DNA of 64,000 nucleotides from Tannerellaceae bacterium (lineage in GTDB: Bacteria; Bacteroidota; Bacteroidia; Bacteroidales; Tannerellaceae). The stretch covers positions 49,034-113,033 of the forward strand of contig JAISWO010000029.1 of the NCBI GenBank assembly GCA_031271045.1. Reading direction: 5' to 3'. Position 1 is the stretch's first letter; each line of letters begins with the position of its first letter. The position numbers and the translations under genes are program-made. This document shows, one piece after another, positions 1-9,811 of this stretch. The notes below the pieces were generated by a model. That model saw only the letters and a program-made list of their open reading frames with translations, made no database searches and was not told the origin of the DNA.

Positions 1-1041
1 AAACTGCGCCGCTCCCTCGATGACAAACGGGCGGAGACCGTCTCGCTCGCCTACGCCCGGACGCATCCTCCCCGGATAGACTGGGCCGGCTACCGTCCCG
101 TCCGTCCGTCCTGCCAGGAGGGCGTACAGCTCATTCACCTCCCGGTAGAAACACTCCGGCCGTATATCAATTGGAAATTCTTCTTCCTCGCCTGGAAACT
201 GAGCGGACACTATGCCGGCATCGCCGCAACGGATGCTTGCATCGCCTGCCGCACATCCTGGCTGGCCGGCTTCCCCGCCGAAGAACGCGCCAAGGCGGAA
301 GAAGCCTTGAAGCTTTATACTGATGCGACCCGCTTGCTCGACCGTCTCGCCGCAACCAACATCCGTTGCTGCCAAGCTCTGTACGGCTTCTTCCCTGCGT
401 ATAGCGAAGGCGACACGATCGTGCTGCCGGATGGCAACCGCCCCGCCTTCCCCATGCTGCGACAGCAGACACGCAGGGAAGACGAGGCGTACAAATCCCT
501 GGCTGATTATATCCTCCCTCTGTCCGAAGGACGTACGGACTACATCGGCGCCTTTGCCGTAACCGCCGGAGCAGGCATCGAACCGCTTCAACAAGCCTTT
601 GAGGATGATGGCGACACTTATTCCTCCATGCTCCTGCAAAGCCTGACCGACCGCTTAGCCGAAGCCTCCGCCGAATATCTCCACGAGAAGGTACGCCGCG
701 AGTATTGGGGCTATGCGCCGGACGAATCATTCAGCGTAGGCGAACTTTTCCAGGTAAAATATAAAGGTATACGTCCCGCCATAGGCTATCCCTCCCTACC
801 CGACCAGTTGCTGAATGTAAGCTTAGACGCGCTGCTGGACTTCTCGCGGATCGGCATACGTTTGACCGAGAATGGCGCCATGCATCCGACCGCTTCGGTC
901 AGTGGCCTGTATATCGCCCATCCCGAATCCTCCTACTTTATGATCGGCGCTATCGACGACGAACAATTCTTCGACTACGCCCGCAGGCGAAACCTCAGCG
1001 AAACCGACGCCCGGCGAGTACTTAGTAAAAACCTACAATAA
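1..1041 (+). CDS. metH: Methionine synthase (B12-dependent), C-terminal activation domain, 5'-truncated by window edge
   Basis: Frame 1 is open from base 1; motifs REYWGYAPDE, KGIRPAIGYPSLPDQ, ENGAMHPTASVSGLYIAHPESSYF typical of the MetH activation domain. Confidence 0.93.
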   Translation, partial: KLRRSLDDKRAETVSLAYARTHPPRIDWAGYRPVRPSCQEGVQLIHLPVETLRPYINWKFFFLAWKLSGHYAGIAATDACIACRTSWLAGFPAEERAKAEEALKLYTDATRLLDRLAATNIRCCQALYGFFPAYSEGDTIVLPDGNRPAFPMLRQQTRREDEAYKSLADYILPLSEGRTDYIGAFAVTAGAGIEPLQQAFEDDGDTYSSMLLQSLTDRLAEASAEYLHEKVRREYWGYAPDESFSVGELFQVKYKGIRPAIGYPSLPDQLLNVSLDALLDFSRIGIRLTENGAMHPTASVSGLYIAHPESSYFMIGAIDDEQFFDYARRRNLSETDARRVLSKNLQ

Positions 1042-1052
1042 TAACTCAATAG

Positions 1053-1685
1053 ATGATCGACTTTATAACTGTTTGCGACTATACCGGCACCTTTGCCTTC
1101 GCCATCAGCGGTATCCGCCTGGCATCCGCCAAGCAATTCGACTGGTTCGGCGCTTATGTGGTAGGCATCGTCACAGCCGTCGGCGGAGGAACCGTCCGCG
1201 ACATTCTGCTCAATGCAACTCCGTTCTGGATGGAGCAGCCTTCGTACCTGATCGTCTCGGGGCTGGCCCTCTTGTTTGTGATCGCTTTCAGGAAATACGT
1301 CATACGGCTGAACAATACGTTTTTTATCTTTGACGCCATCGGTCTGGGACTGTTTGTCATCGTAGGCGTTGTCAAAACGTTGGACTACGGCTTCCCCATG
1401 TGGGTGGCCATCGTGATGGGAACCATTACCGGCTCGTTCGGCGGTATGATGCGCGATATTCTGATCAACGAAGAGCCTTTGATTTTCCGCAAAGATATCT
1501 ACGCCCTGGCGTGCGTATTCGGCGGAGTGGCTTATTACGGCTGCACTTTGCTGGCCATACCTTCGTCGCTGGCGCAATTTATCTCCGCCATCAGCGTATT
1601 CATCATCCGTATCCTGGCCGTTAAGTACCACATCAGCGTTCCGGTGCTGAAAGGCGAAGAAGATCCGCTGAACAGGAAGAAATAA
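1053..1685 (+). CDS. Trimeric intracellular cation channel (TRIC/UPF0126) family membrane protein
   Basis: Two related hydrophobic repeats with GGGTVRDILL and GGMMRDIL motifs. Confidence 0.85.
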   Translation: MIDFITVCDYTGTFAFAISGIRLASAKQFDWFGAYVVGIVTAVGGGTVRDILLNATPFWMEQPSYLIVSGLALLFVIAFRKYVIRLNNTFFIFDAIGLGLFVIVGVVKTLDYGFPMWVAIVMGTITGSFGGMMRDILINEEPLIFRKDIYALACVFGGVAYYGCTLLAIPSSLAQFISAISVFIIRILAVKYHISVPVLKGEEDPLNRKK

Positions 1686-1716
1686 AATATATCTATATCA
1701 TTATACATATATTCTG

Positions 1717-1749
1717 TTTGACGGATATCGTATATTCTTTTTACCTTTG
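1717..1749 (+). promoter_or_regulatory. Bacteroidetes-type promoter upstream of dps (TTTG-N21-TACCTTTG)
   Basis: TTTG at 1717-1720 and TACCTTTG at 1742-1749, ~50 bp before the dps start. Confidence 0.55.
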
Positions 1750-1799
1750 CATCGGATAAAAAAAGAAAAGAATAAGAAAACACTAAAAAATAAAGCAAT

Positions 1800-2288
1800 A
1801 TGAAAACATTAGATTATCTCCATTTGGATGCTTCCAAAGCAAGTAAAGTGATTGCAGCTCTGCAACAGTTATTGTCCAACTACCAGTTGTTCTACACCAA
1901 CCTGCGCGGGTTTCACTGGAACATCAAAGGACACGGCTTTTTCGTACTTCACAGCAAATTTGAAGAACTGTATGACGATGCGGCCGAGAAGGTAGATGAA
2001 ATAGCCGAACGTATCCTTATGCTGGGAGGAGAACCGGTCAGCGCTTTCAGCGAATACCTGAAGACTTCCCGGATCAAAGAAATCACCGGCGTCTCGTGCG
2101 GCGACGAAGCGCTGAAGAATGTCCTCGACACTTACGGCCTGCTGATCGAAGAAGAACGCGCCCTGCTGTCGCTTGCCTCCGACGCCAAAGACGAAGCAAC
2201 CGTTGCCCTGATGAGCGACTATCTTAAAGGACAGGAAAAAACCGTCTGGATGTTGGTTGCATTCTCGTCGGGCGATTGCAAGAAATAA
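1800..2288 (+). CDS. dps: Dps family DNA-protecting/ferritin-like protein
   Basis: LLSNYQLFYTNLRGFHWNIKGHGFFVLHSKFEELYDDAAEKVDEIAERI ferroxidase-region motif. Confidence 0.93.
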   Translation: MKTLDYLHLDASKASKVIAALQQLLSNYQLFYTNLRGFHWNIKGHGFFVLHSKFEELYDDAAEKVDEIAERILMLGGEPVSAFSEYLKTSRIKEITGVSCGDEALKNVLDTYGLLIEEERALLSLASDAKDEATVALMSDYLKGQEKTVWMLVAFSSGDCKK

Positions 2289-2333
2289 CGACCATACAAA
2301 CTAAAGACTTTCTTCATAATTTATTTTAATACA

Positions 2334-2375
2334 TGGGGGGGCGTTACGGAATTTCCGTGCGCCCCTTCTGTTTTT
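2334..2375 (+). terminator. Rho-independent terminator-like hairpin after dps
   Basis: GGGGCG..ACGGAATTTCCGT..CGCCCC followed by a T-rich tract. Confidence 0.5.
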
Positions 2376-2419
2376 ACGTAAAATGACTACATTTGCCCAG
2401 AATCGCAAATATCAACTCT

Positions 2420-3859
2420 ATGTTAGACAAACTATTCAAGAAAAAAGACATTGCAGCTATCCTGCGGGAAGCCTCCCAATCGAACGGAGGACTGAAGCGT
2501 AACCTGACCGCTACGAACTTAGTGACGCTCGGAATCGGAGCCATCGTGGGAGCGGGCATCTTTGTCATCACCGGGCAGGCGGCCGCCGAATATGCAGGGC
2601 CGGCGCTGACTATCTCGTTCATAATCTCGGCCGTCGCCTGCGTACTGGCCGGGCTGTGTTATTCCGAATTTGCCGCCATGATCCCTGTGTCGGGCAGCGT
2701 ATATTCGTATTCTTATGCCACGATGGGCGAATTGCTGGCCTGGTTTATAGGCTGGACGCTTGTGCTGGAATATCTCTTTGCCTGTTCTTCCGTTGCGGTG
2801 GGATGGTCGGGTTATATGCTGAGCCTGTTTGATAGCTGGGGAATCAGCTTGCCACCGCAGATCGCGCAGTCGACGTTCTATTACGACAACGGCGTCTGGG
2901 GATGGACGGGGAGTTTGTTGAATCTTCCGGCTGTCTTTATCGTGGCCGTCGTCTGGGCGTTGCTCATGGGCGGCATCAAACAGTCGGCTGCGATCAATAA
3001 CGTGATCGTTATTATCAAGATTTCGGTCATCCTGCTCTTCATCGGCTTCGGCCTTTCGCACATCGACACGAGCAATTATACACCCTATATACCGGCGAAT
3101 ACCGGCGAGGCGGGACATTTCGGATGGAGTGGTATCCTGCGTGGCGCCGGCATTGTCTTCTTTGCCTTCCTCGGTTTCGATGCGCTATCGACGGCCGCCC
3201 AGGAAACGCGCAATCCGCAACGCGACATGCCTCGTGGCATACTGATTTCGCTCTTAGTCTGCGCCGTCCTCTATATGTTGGTAACGACCGTACTCACCGG
3301 CATCGTCCGTTACGACGAACTAAGCGTGCCGGCACCCATCGCCCTGGCCATCGACCGGGCAGAGGGGCTGACCTGGCTCAGTCCGCTGATCAAACTCGGC
3401 GCTATCGCCGGCCTTAGCTCCGTCATCCTGGTAATGAGCCTGGGGCAGTCGCGCATTTACTATGCCATTGCCAAAGATGGCCTGCTGCCCCCCGTGCTCG
3501 CACGTGTGAATCCCCGCACGGGGATTCCACAGAACGCCACGATCCTGGCCAGTTGCGCGACGGGGATCATTGCCGGGCTTTTCCCCTTGCAGGTGCTGAA
3601 CGAGTTGGTGAGCATCGGCACGCTGCTGGCGTTCACGATCGTCTGCGTTTCGGTCGTCATCCTGCGCCGGACGCGGCCGGAATTGAATCGTCCGTTCAAG
3701 ACGCCCTTCTCGCCCTACCTGCCTTTGCTGGGCGCGGCCATCTGCGTGATCCAGATGATCTTCCTTCCCGGTGCAGCCTGGGTTCGTTTGATTGGCTGGA
3801 CGATCATCGGATTGGTTATCTACTTCCTTTATGGCATCAAGCACAGCCACCTGAGGTGA
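2420..3859 (+). CDS. APC family amino acid permease
   Basis: ORF 2393-3859, likely start MLDKLFKKKD; GIGAIVGAGIFVITGQAAAEYAGPA signature and ~12 hydrophobic helices. Confidence 0.92.
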   Translation: MLDKLFKKKDIAAILREASQSNGGLKRNLTATNLVTLGIGAIVGAGIFVITGQAAAEYAGPALTISFIISAVACVLAGLCYSEFAAMIPVSGSVYSYSYATMGELLAWFIGWTLVLEYLFACSSVAVGWSGYMLSLFDSWGISLPPQIAQSTFYYDNGVWGWTGSLLNLPAVFIVAVVWALLMGGIKQSAAINNVIVIIKISVILLFIGFGLSHIDTSNYTPYIPANTGEAGHFGWSGILRGAGIVFFAFLGFDALSTAAQETRNPQRDMPRGILISLLVCAVLYMLVTTVLTGIVRYDELSVPAPIALAIDRAEGLTWLSPLIKLGAIAGLSSVILVMSLGQSRIYYAIAKDGLLPPVLARVNPRTGIPQNATILASCATGIIAGLFPLQVLNELVSIGTLLAFTIVCVSVVILRRTRPELNRPFKTPFSPYLPLLGAAICVIQMIFLPGAAWVRLIGWTIIGLVIYFLYGIKHSHLR

Positions 3860-4009
3860 GGCGACCGGTACCTGGTCGTGGCAAGCGGGGGAATTTCTCC
3901 GGACTTCCGTCATCTTACCGGCGGCGTTTATGTCCCGGCTTTGGACGACGGAGGTTGCGCTCCGGACAAGTATAGAATCATTCTGAGACAAGAATATAGT
4001 CGTTCATTT

Positions 4010-4410
4010 GAAGGCGTCGCACAATGTGTGACGCCTTCGTTTTGCTCCGGATGTTGGCGTCTGCAAGGAGGGACACCAACGTTTTTACTATTTTCTGCCA
4101 GCACACCATGTGTGACACCAACGTTTGGCTCCGGACCTTGGCGTCTGCAAGGGGCGAAAGCAACGTTTTTATTATTTTTTGACGTCGCGCAATGCGTGAA
4201 ACTAACGTTTTGCTCCGGATCTTGACGTCTGCAAGGGGAGAAAGCATTGTTTCTTTCGCTTTTTACCTGTCACGCAATGCGTGAAACCGAAAAATCAGGG
4301 CAAACGTTGGTGGCACGCATTGTGGCTGGCAGAAAATAGTAAAAACGTTGGCGGCACACATTACGGGACGGTAAAAACCGGGGGCAAACGTTAGCGTCCC
4401 GCACTGTTGG
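4010..4410. repeat. Imperfect ~84-bp tandem repeat array with units in both orientations (array A)
   Basis: TGYGTGA anchors at 4025, 4109, 4193 and 4278 (spacing 84, 84, 85); 'ccaacgtttttactattttctgcca' at ~4076-4100 recurs reverse-complemented at ~4329-4352. Confidence 0.85.
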
Positions 4411-4444
4411 ATATCTTTAAAAAATATAAAAGAAGACGCTGTGG

Positions 4445-4476
4445 TTTGTTTTTATTTAATTATAGCGGTACATTTG
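4445..4476 (+). promoter_or_regulatory. Bacteroidetes-type promoter (TTTG-N20-TACATTTG)
   Basis: TTTG 4445-4448, TACATTTG 4469-4476, upstream of CDS 4514. Confidence 0.55.
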
Positions 4477-4513
4477 TAGAGAATTTTTCAACCCAAACAA
4501 AAAATAAACTGAT

Positions 4514-5674
4514 ATGAAGAAGGTACGCAAATTTATCCGACTCGTTCGACGCCTCCGCAATGGCGATCACTACGAATTCTACAGAGAAATTATCAAGCTC
4601 TTAGTGAGATTTGAAGGCAAACTGGGAGACTTGCTCAAGCTAATGCTCGTCCTCAAAACGGTCTTCCAAAAAGAAGACGAGATCTTCAAACGCAACGCCC
4701 GCGCCGAAGAAACGCCCGGGATCGGCGATACTGACCAGCAACGGATGACGGTCTTCCGGCGCATCAAACTGCACGTCGACGCAGCACACTACAATAAAAA
4801 TCCCGCCGAAGTGGCCGCCGCCGAAGCGCTCGACTATGTGATCAACAACTACAAAAGCATCCCCTCGACGTCCTTGACACAGGCCAGCGCGCTGATCGTC
4901 AATCTGATTCAAGACCTCCGTTTGCCTAAGTACGCCACCCACATCGCCACCCTCGACCTTACGGAAGCCGTCGACGACCTCGAAGCCGCCAACAACGCCT
5001 TGGAAGAAATCCTCTCCGAACGCGAACACAGTCAGGGCAGCGCCCAACGCATCGGCAATATGAAGACCGCCCGCCCGAATACCGACGTAGCCGGCGGTAA
5101 CCTTGCCGATGGCCTCAATATTTTCTACCTTCTGGCCAAGCTCAACGGTCGGACCGCCTACATGGAAGCCTTAGGCGAAATCATCGACGGCATGAACGAC
5201 ATCATTATCTATTATGAAAAGAAATACGCTCATATCGGCGGCGGCGGCAGCTCCAAACCCGACGATGAAGATGATGATGACGAAGATGACGACGGCGACC
5301 TTACGCCTTCCTTCTCCATCGCCGCCCAGGCCGTGACGGATGGTTCGACGATGTACGTCACCTTGACGAATCCCGACTCCGCAGCCGACCTCTTCGCCGA
5401 AGCCGTCGGCGCCACCCTCGTCCTCCTGCTCGACCCCGAAGCCGGCGTCACAGCCTTCGACCTCTTTCCCATCACCGGCCTTGAAGTCCTGCAAGAAGGC
5501 GACACAGAGAAACCCGTCGGCCTGAAAGTCGGCCCGCAAGCCAACAGCACATTCGACGTCCCCACCTACAACGCCGGCCCCTGCACCGCCTGGGTCGAGA
5601 AGGACGACGTCGTCCTCGCCAACCTTACCGGCGCCTTCTACCCCGGAAGCATCACCGAAGGCAGGAAGCAATAA
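4514..5674 (+). CDS. DUF6261-like protein with acidic linker and extra C-terminal beta-rich domain
   Basis: Helical N-terminal half resembling Bacteroidales DUF6261 proteins; DDEDDDDEDDDGD linker then ~130 aa beta-rich region. Confidence 0.55.
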   Translation: MKKVRKFIRLVRRLRNGDHYEFYREIIKLLVRFEGKLGDLLKLMLVLKTVFQKEDEIFKRNARAEETPGIGDTDQQRMTVFRRIKLHVDAAHYNKNPAEVAAAEALDYVINNYKSIPSTSLTQASALIVNLIQDLRLPKYATHIATLDLTEAVDDLEAANNALEEILSEREHSQGSAQRIGNMKTARPNTDVAGGNLADGLNIFYLLAKLNGRTAYMEALGEIIDGMNDIIIYYEKKYAHIGGGGSSKPDDEDDDDEDDDGDLTPSFSIAAQAVTDGSTMYVTLTNPDSAADLFAEAVGATLVLLLDPEAGVTAFDLFPITGLEVLQEGDTEKPVGLKVGPQANSTFDVPTYNAGPCTAWVEKDDVVLANLTGAFYPGSITEGRKQ

Positions 5675-5701
5675 CAAAGACCTCCTTCCGGAACAACAAC
5701 C

Positions 5702-5738
5702 GCCCGGAGAAGTAACCCATACTTCTCCGGGCTTTTCC
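5702..5738 (+). terminator. Rho-independent terminator
   Basis: CCCGGAGAAGT-aacccat-ACTTCTCCGGG followed by cttttcctt. Confidence 0.75.
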
Positions 5739-5853
5739 TTTATATATACCCAATCGCACATACCATACTCCGACAGGAAGATTCCTCTCCTTCCGGAAAC
5801 TTTTCCTATCTTTGCAGCCATTAAAACAAAATATAAAGAAGTTCTTTTATACA

Positions 5854-6780
5854 ATGATAAATAGAATACTGATACGTATCAAGATCCTTCAGATCGTCTA
5901 CGCTTATTACCAGAACGGAAACAACGATCTGAAAGCAGCAGAAAACGAACTGCTCTTCAGTTTGCGCAAAGCCTACGACCTGTACCATTACCTCCTGCTT
6001 CTCATCATTGACCTTACAAACCTTCACGAACGGCAATTAGACAGCCGCAAACATAAATACATGCCCACCGACGAAGATCTTCATCCCAACATGCGACTCG
6101 TAAATAACCGCTTTGCACAGCAATTGAGCCGAAACGAAGACTTACAACGCTACATAAGCGAATACAAAATATCATGGATCAACGATCCCGACTTCCTCCG
6201 AAGCACCCTGGATATAATCCTCTCCTCCGACCTCTATACCCAATACATAGAAAATCCCGACGATTCGTACGAAACAGACAAAACATTCTGGCGCGAAGCT
6301 TTCAAGAAATGCATCCAAAGGAACGATTACGTCGCCGACTACCTGGAAGACAAAAGCATCTTCTGGAACGATGATATGGAAACCATCGGAGCCTTCATAC
6401 TGAAAACCATCAAACGCTTCAGGGAAGAAGAAGGCAGCAAGCACATGCTCCTGCCTATGTTCAAAGACGAAGAAGACCGCCTGTTCGCCGTCAAGCTGTT
6501 TCGCGAAACCCTCTTGCACGGCGTAGATATCCGCCAACGCCTGAGCCATCACATCAAAAACTGGGATGTCGAACGCATTTCCAACATTGATATGATCATC
6601 ATGCAGATCGCCCTGACCGAGATACTAACCTTCCCCTCCATCCCGGTAAGCGTCAGCCTGAACGAATATATCGACACCGCCAAATACTACGGCACCCCCA
6701 AAAGCGGCGTATTCATCAACGGCATATTAGATGCCGCCGTAGAAGAACTGAAAAAAGAGAAGGTGTTATTCAAAGACTGA
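5854..6780 (+). CDS. nusB: Transcription antitermination factor NusB
   Basis: MINRILIRIKILQIVYAYYQ N-terminus and NIDMIIMQIALTEILTFPSIPVSVSLNEYIDTAKYYGTPKSGVFINGILD. Confidence 0.92.
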   Translation: MINRILIRIKILQIVYAYYQNGNNDLKAAENELLFSLRKAYDLYHYLLLLIIDLTNLHERQLDSRKHKYMPTDEDLHPNMRLVNNRFAQQLSRNEDLQRYISEYKISWINDPDFLRSTLDIILSSDLYTQYIENPDDSYETDKTFWREAFKKCIQRNDYVADYLEDKSIFWNDDMETIGAFILKTIKRFREEEGSKHMLLPMFKDEEDRLFAVKLFRETLLHGVDIRQRLSHHIKNWDVERISNIDMIIMQIALTEILTFPSIPVSVSLNEYIDTAKYYGTPKSGVFINGILDAAVEELKKEKVLFKD

Positions 6781-6919
6781 CTCTTGAATTAGTGATGAAA
6801 AAAAGGTCTGAAAAACAAAAAAACGATTCTTTCTGAGTAATTCAGACAACTTATCATTACTTTTGACCTCGCGTTACACATATTATATATACCAACAAAC
6901 AAATAAAACAAAATAAAAA

Positions 6920-7246
6920 ATGATGAACTTACTGAGTATTTTACTGGATGCCGCCCCGGCAACGACAGGCGGCAATGCGTCAGGCGGCCTGGTTAGCTTC
7001 CTGCCGATCATAGCCATCGTGGTTATATTCTATTTCTTTATGATTCGCCCGCAGCAAAAGAAACAAAAAGACATCCGCAAAGCCCGCGAAGCTATGAAAC
7101 CCGGAGATAAAGTGGTAACAGCCGGCGGAATCTTTGGGCGCGTGAAAGAAATATCGGAGCATTATATGGTGCTCGAAATAGCCGAAGGAGTCCGGATACG
7201 CATAGACAAAGGCTCTGTCTTTGCCTCGGCAGAAGACGCGAAATAA
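6920..7246 (+). CDS. yajC: Preprotein translocase subunit YajC
   Basis: FYFFMIRPQQKKQKDIRKAREAMKPGDKVVTAGGIFGRV. Confidence 0.95.
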   Translation: MMNLLSILLDAAPATTGGNASGGLVSFLPIIAIVVIFYFFMIRPQQKKQKDIRKAREAMKPGDKVVTAGGIFGRVKEISEHYMVLEIAEGVRIRIDKGSVFASAEDAK

Positions 7247-7258
7247 CCCCCCTTCGCC

Positions 7259-8266
7259 ATGATACGACTTGATAGCCTGTCGCACATATTCAAGTCTGTC
7301 CACAGGGAGACTAAAACTTTCTTTCCCCACTTTCGGTGGAAAGAAGTTTTAATCTTTCTGTTTTTTTTCTGCCTCTCCTTCGTCTTCTGGGCACTGCAAA
7401 GTATGCAGCAAGAGTACGAGATACAATTACAAATCCCCGTCCATTACAAAGAAATGCCCCCCGATATGGCCTTCGTACATACCCCGCCCTCCAGGATAAA
7501 CGTCCGCATCCGCGACAAAGGCAGCATATTGCTCAACTATACGCTGGGACAGTCGGGCGCCTCCCTCGACGTCGGTATGCAAGAGACGCATTTTCTGTCC
7601 GATAGCGCCCTCCGGCTGTCGGAAAACGACCTCGAAGGAATGATCGCCAAGCAACTGATCCCCACAACTCACCTGCTTGGCTTCGAACCTCGGCAGATCA
7701 TCGCACCTTACAGCAAACTGAGAAAAAAGAAACTCCCGGTCTACTTCGATGGCAACATACGTACAGAGCCCGGTTTTCAGGTATCCGGCGACATCATCGT
7801 CTCCCCATCCACGACCGAAGCGTACGCTCCGGACCTTGTCCTGGCAACCATCACATCAATACCAACCGTTTATACGGAAATAAAAAAGGGAAACAAAACA
7901 ATTACCCGTAAATTAAAACTCCGCAAAACCGACGGAGTGACGTTCGACCCTGATGTCGTGTCGGTGACGATACCTATCGAGGAATATACACAAAAGACAC
8001 TCGAAATACCCATCTTGTGCAAACAGATCCCGGCAGGCTATGCCATCCGTATGTTCCCGTCAGTAGTGAGAGTGACCTGCAATGTTCCCCTTTCACTTTT
8101 TAAAGATTTGTCGGAAAAAGATTTTGCCGTCGAAACACTCGTCGCCAACCCGGAAGACAACGCATCGGGTATGATCCCCTTGCGCTTAACCCGCAAACCG
8201 GACTGGATGGACCGCGTCTCCCTTTCGCAAGATTCCATAGAATTTATCCTGGAACAAAATAAATGA
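7259..8266 (+). CDS. YbbR-like domain-containing protein
   Basis: N-terminal TM (FFFCLSFVFWALQS), YbbR-like repeats, located between yajC and coaE. Confidence 0.85.
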   Translation: MIRLDSLSHIFKSVHRETKTFFPHFRWKEVLIFLFFFCLSFVFWALQSMQQEYEIQLQIPVHYKEMPPDMAFVHTPPSRINVRIRDKGSILLNYTLGQSGASLDVGMQETHFLSDSALRLSENDLEGMIAKQLIPTTHLLGFEPRQIIAPYSKLRKKKLPVYFDGNIRTEPGFQVSGDIIVSPSTTEAYAPDLVLATITSIPTVYTEIKKGNKTITRKLKLRKTDGVTFDPDVVSVTIPIEEYTQKTLEIPILCKQIPAGYAIRMFPSVVRVTCNVPLSLFKDLSEKDFAVETLVANPEDNASGMIPLRLTRKPDWMDRVSLSQDSIEFILEQNK

Positions 8267-8847
8267 TGAAAATAGGCTTGACAGGCGGAATAGGCAGTGG
8301 AAAGTCAATTGTTTCCTCCCTGCTGGAAGTGATGGGTATACCTGTCTACGACGCAGATGCCGGAAGTAAACGCCTGACGATTACCTCTCCTTTGATACGG
8401 CAAGGACTGATCGGTTTATTTGGCGAAACCATTTACCGGGGTGACGCTATCGACCGCAAGCGCCTTGCAGCCTGTATCTTTAGCGATCCGGAAATGCTCA
8501 AGCGCGTCAATGCGATCATCCATCCCGAAGTAAGCCGTCATTTCCTTGACTGGGCAGATAGGCAGACCTCATCGTCCGGCATTTGCGCGATTGAGACGGC
8601 CATCCTTTTTGAATCGGGTTTCAACCGCCTTGTCGATCTCTCTCTCATGGTAACCGCTCCCCTGGAGAGGAGGATCGAACGCGTCATGGCCCGCGATGGA
8701 GCCACCCGCGACGAAGTCCTCCACCGGATAAAAAACCAATGGCCCGACGAGGTCAAAAAAACATATGCTTCTTACATTATATACAATGAGGAACGTCAGG
8801 CTCTGATTCCACAGCTAACGGCCTTCCTTGCCGGTCTCCGGCGATAA
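8263..8847 (+). CDS. coaE: Dephospho-CoA kinase
   Basis: MMKIGLTGGIGSGKS P-loop and YDADAGSK; 4-bp overlap with the upstream gene. Confidence 0.95.
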   Translation: MMKIGLTGGIGSGKSIVSSLLEVMGIPVYDADAGSKRLTITSPLIRQGLIGLFGETIYRGDAIDRKRLAACIFSDPEMLKRVNAIIHPEVSRHFLDWADRQTSSSGICAIETAILFESGFNRLVDLSLMVTAPLERRIERVMARDGATRDEVLHRIKNQWPDEVKKTYASYIIYNEERQALIPQLTAFLAGLRR

Positions 8848-8882
8848 TCCGACGATAATTTCTTTTACAGCTCCTCACCCTT

Positions 8883-9716
8883 TCAGGAATGATAAGCCAG
8901 CAAACCCGGCATGGGTGTCAGTTCGATACGCTCTATATGGATGGACAATGAGCGGGCCGCATCCCTGAGCACCGGTTGATAATAAAAGGCTATCGAACCG
9001 GTAAAATGCACCGGATAGGCTTCGAAATCCGCATACTGCATAACATTGCGAACAAAAAAGCTTCGGAATCCTTTATACACGAGCTCGTATATGGCCGGTT
9101 CATGGATGTTTTCAAACAAGAAACGGGAGAGCGTGGCCAGATAGCGATTGGGAAATGGTTGCCGATACACACGCTCCAGAACGTCTTCCGCCGTCACGTT
9201 GTACTGACTCATGAATTTATCAATCAGATGAGCAGGCAACTGATTCTTCAGACAGCCGCTTAGTAATAGCCTGCCCAGTACGGCGCCGCTACCTTCATCG
9301 CCCAGGATGTAACCTAACGGGGAGACATTGCTAATAATCGCCCGCCCATTATACAGGCAGGAGTTGGAGCCTGTTCCAAGTATGCAGGCAATGCCCGGCT
9401 GCTGCCGGCATAAAGCACGAGCAGCTCCCGTCAGGTCACTATAAACTTCAATAGAGGCAGGTAAAAACAGAGAAAGGGCGTCGTATATGACTTGCTTTTT
9501 TGCCGGCGAAGTACAACCGGCGCCATAAAAGTACACAGCTTCAATATCAAAACCTTTAATAGAAGGAAGCAGATCAGCTTCCATGTCTTGCCTGATTTCT
9601 TTAGATGTTTGGAAATAAGGGTTTATTCCTGTCGAAAAAATCTGTTGTACAGTTTTTTTTCTGTCAGCAACGCACCACTGGGTTTTTGTTGACCCGCTGT
9701 CAGCTATCAATATCAT
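8883..9716 (-). CDS. BadF/BadG/BcrA/BcrD-type ATPase / N-acetylglucosamine kinase-like protein
   Basis: MILIADSGSTKTQWCV phosphate-1 motif, GTGSNSCLYNGR, GYILGDEGSGAVLGRLLL. Confidence 0.88.
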   Translation of the reverse strand: MILIADSGSTKTQWCVADRKKTVQQIFSTGINPYFQTSKEIRQDMEADLLPSIKGFDIEAVYFYGAGCTSPAKKQVIYDALSLFLPASIEVYSDLTGAARALCRQQPGIACILGTGSNSCLYNGRAIISNVSPLGYILGDEGSGAVLGRLLLSGCLKNQLPAHLIDKFMSQYNVTAEDVLERVYRQPFPNRYLATLSRFLFENIHEPAIYELVYKGFRSFFVRNVMQYADFEAYPVHFTGSIAFYYQPVLRDAARSLSIHIERIELTPMPGLLAYHS

Positions 9717-9811
9717 CCTTGTCTGTTGTTAAACAAGGCAAAGATAGCTATATTCCCCAAAAAAAGAGAGAGAGTTCGAAAGGTTAGCGCAGATGAATCA
9801 GTCCGGTTCGT

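Noticed and set aside
4445-4476. Reading array A as an attenuator or riboswitch of CDS 4514
   Set aside because: A separate TTTG/TACATTTG promoter lies between the array and the gene, so the array is probably not in its 5' UTR.
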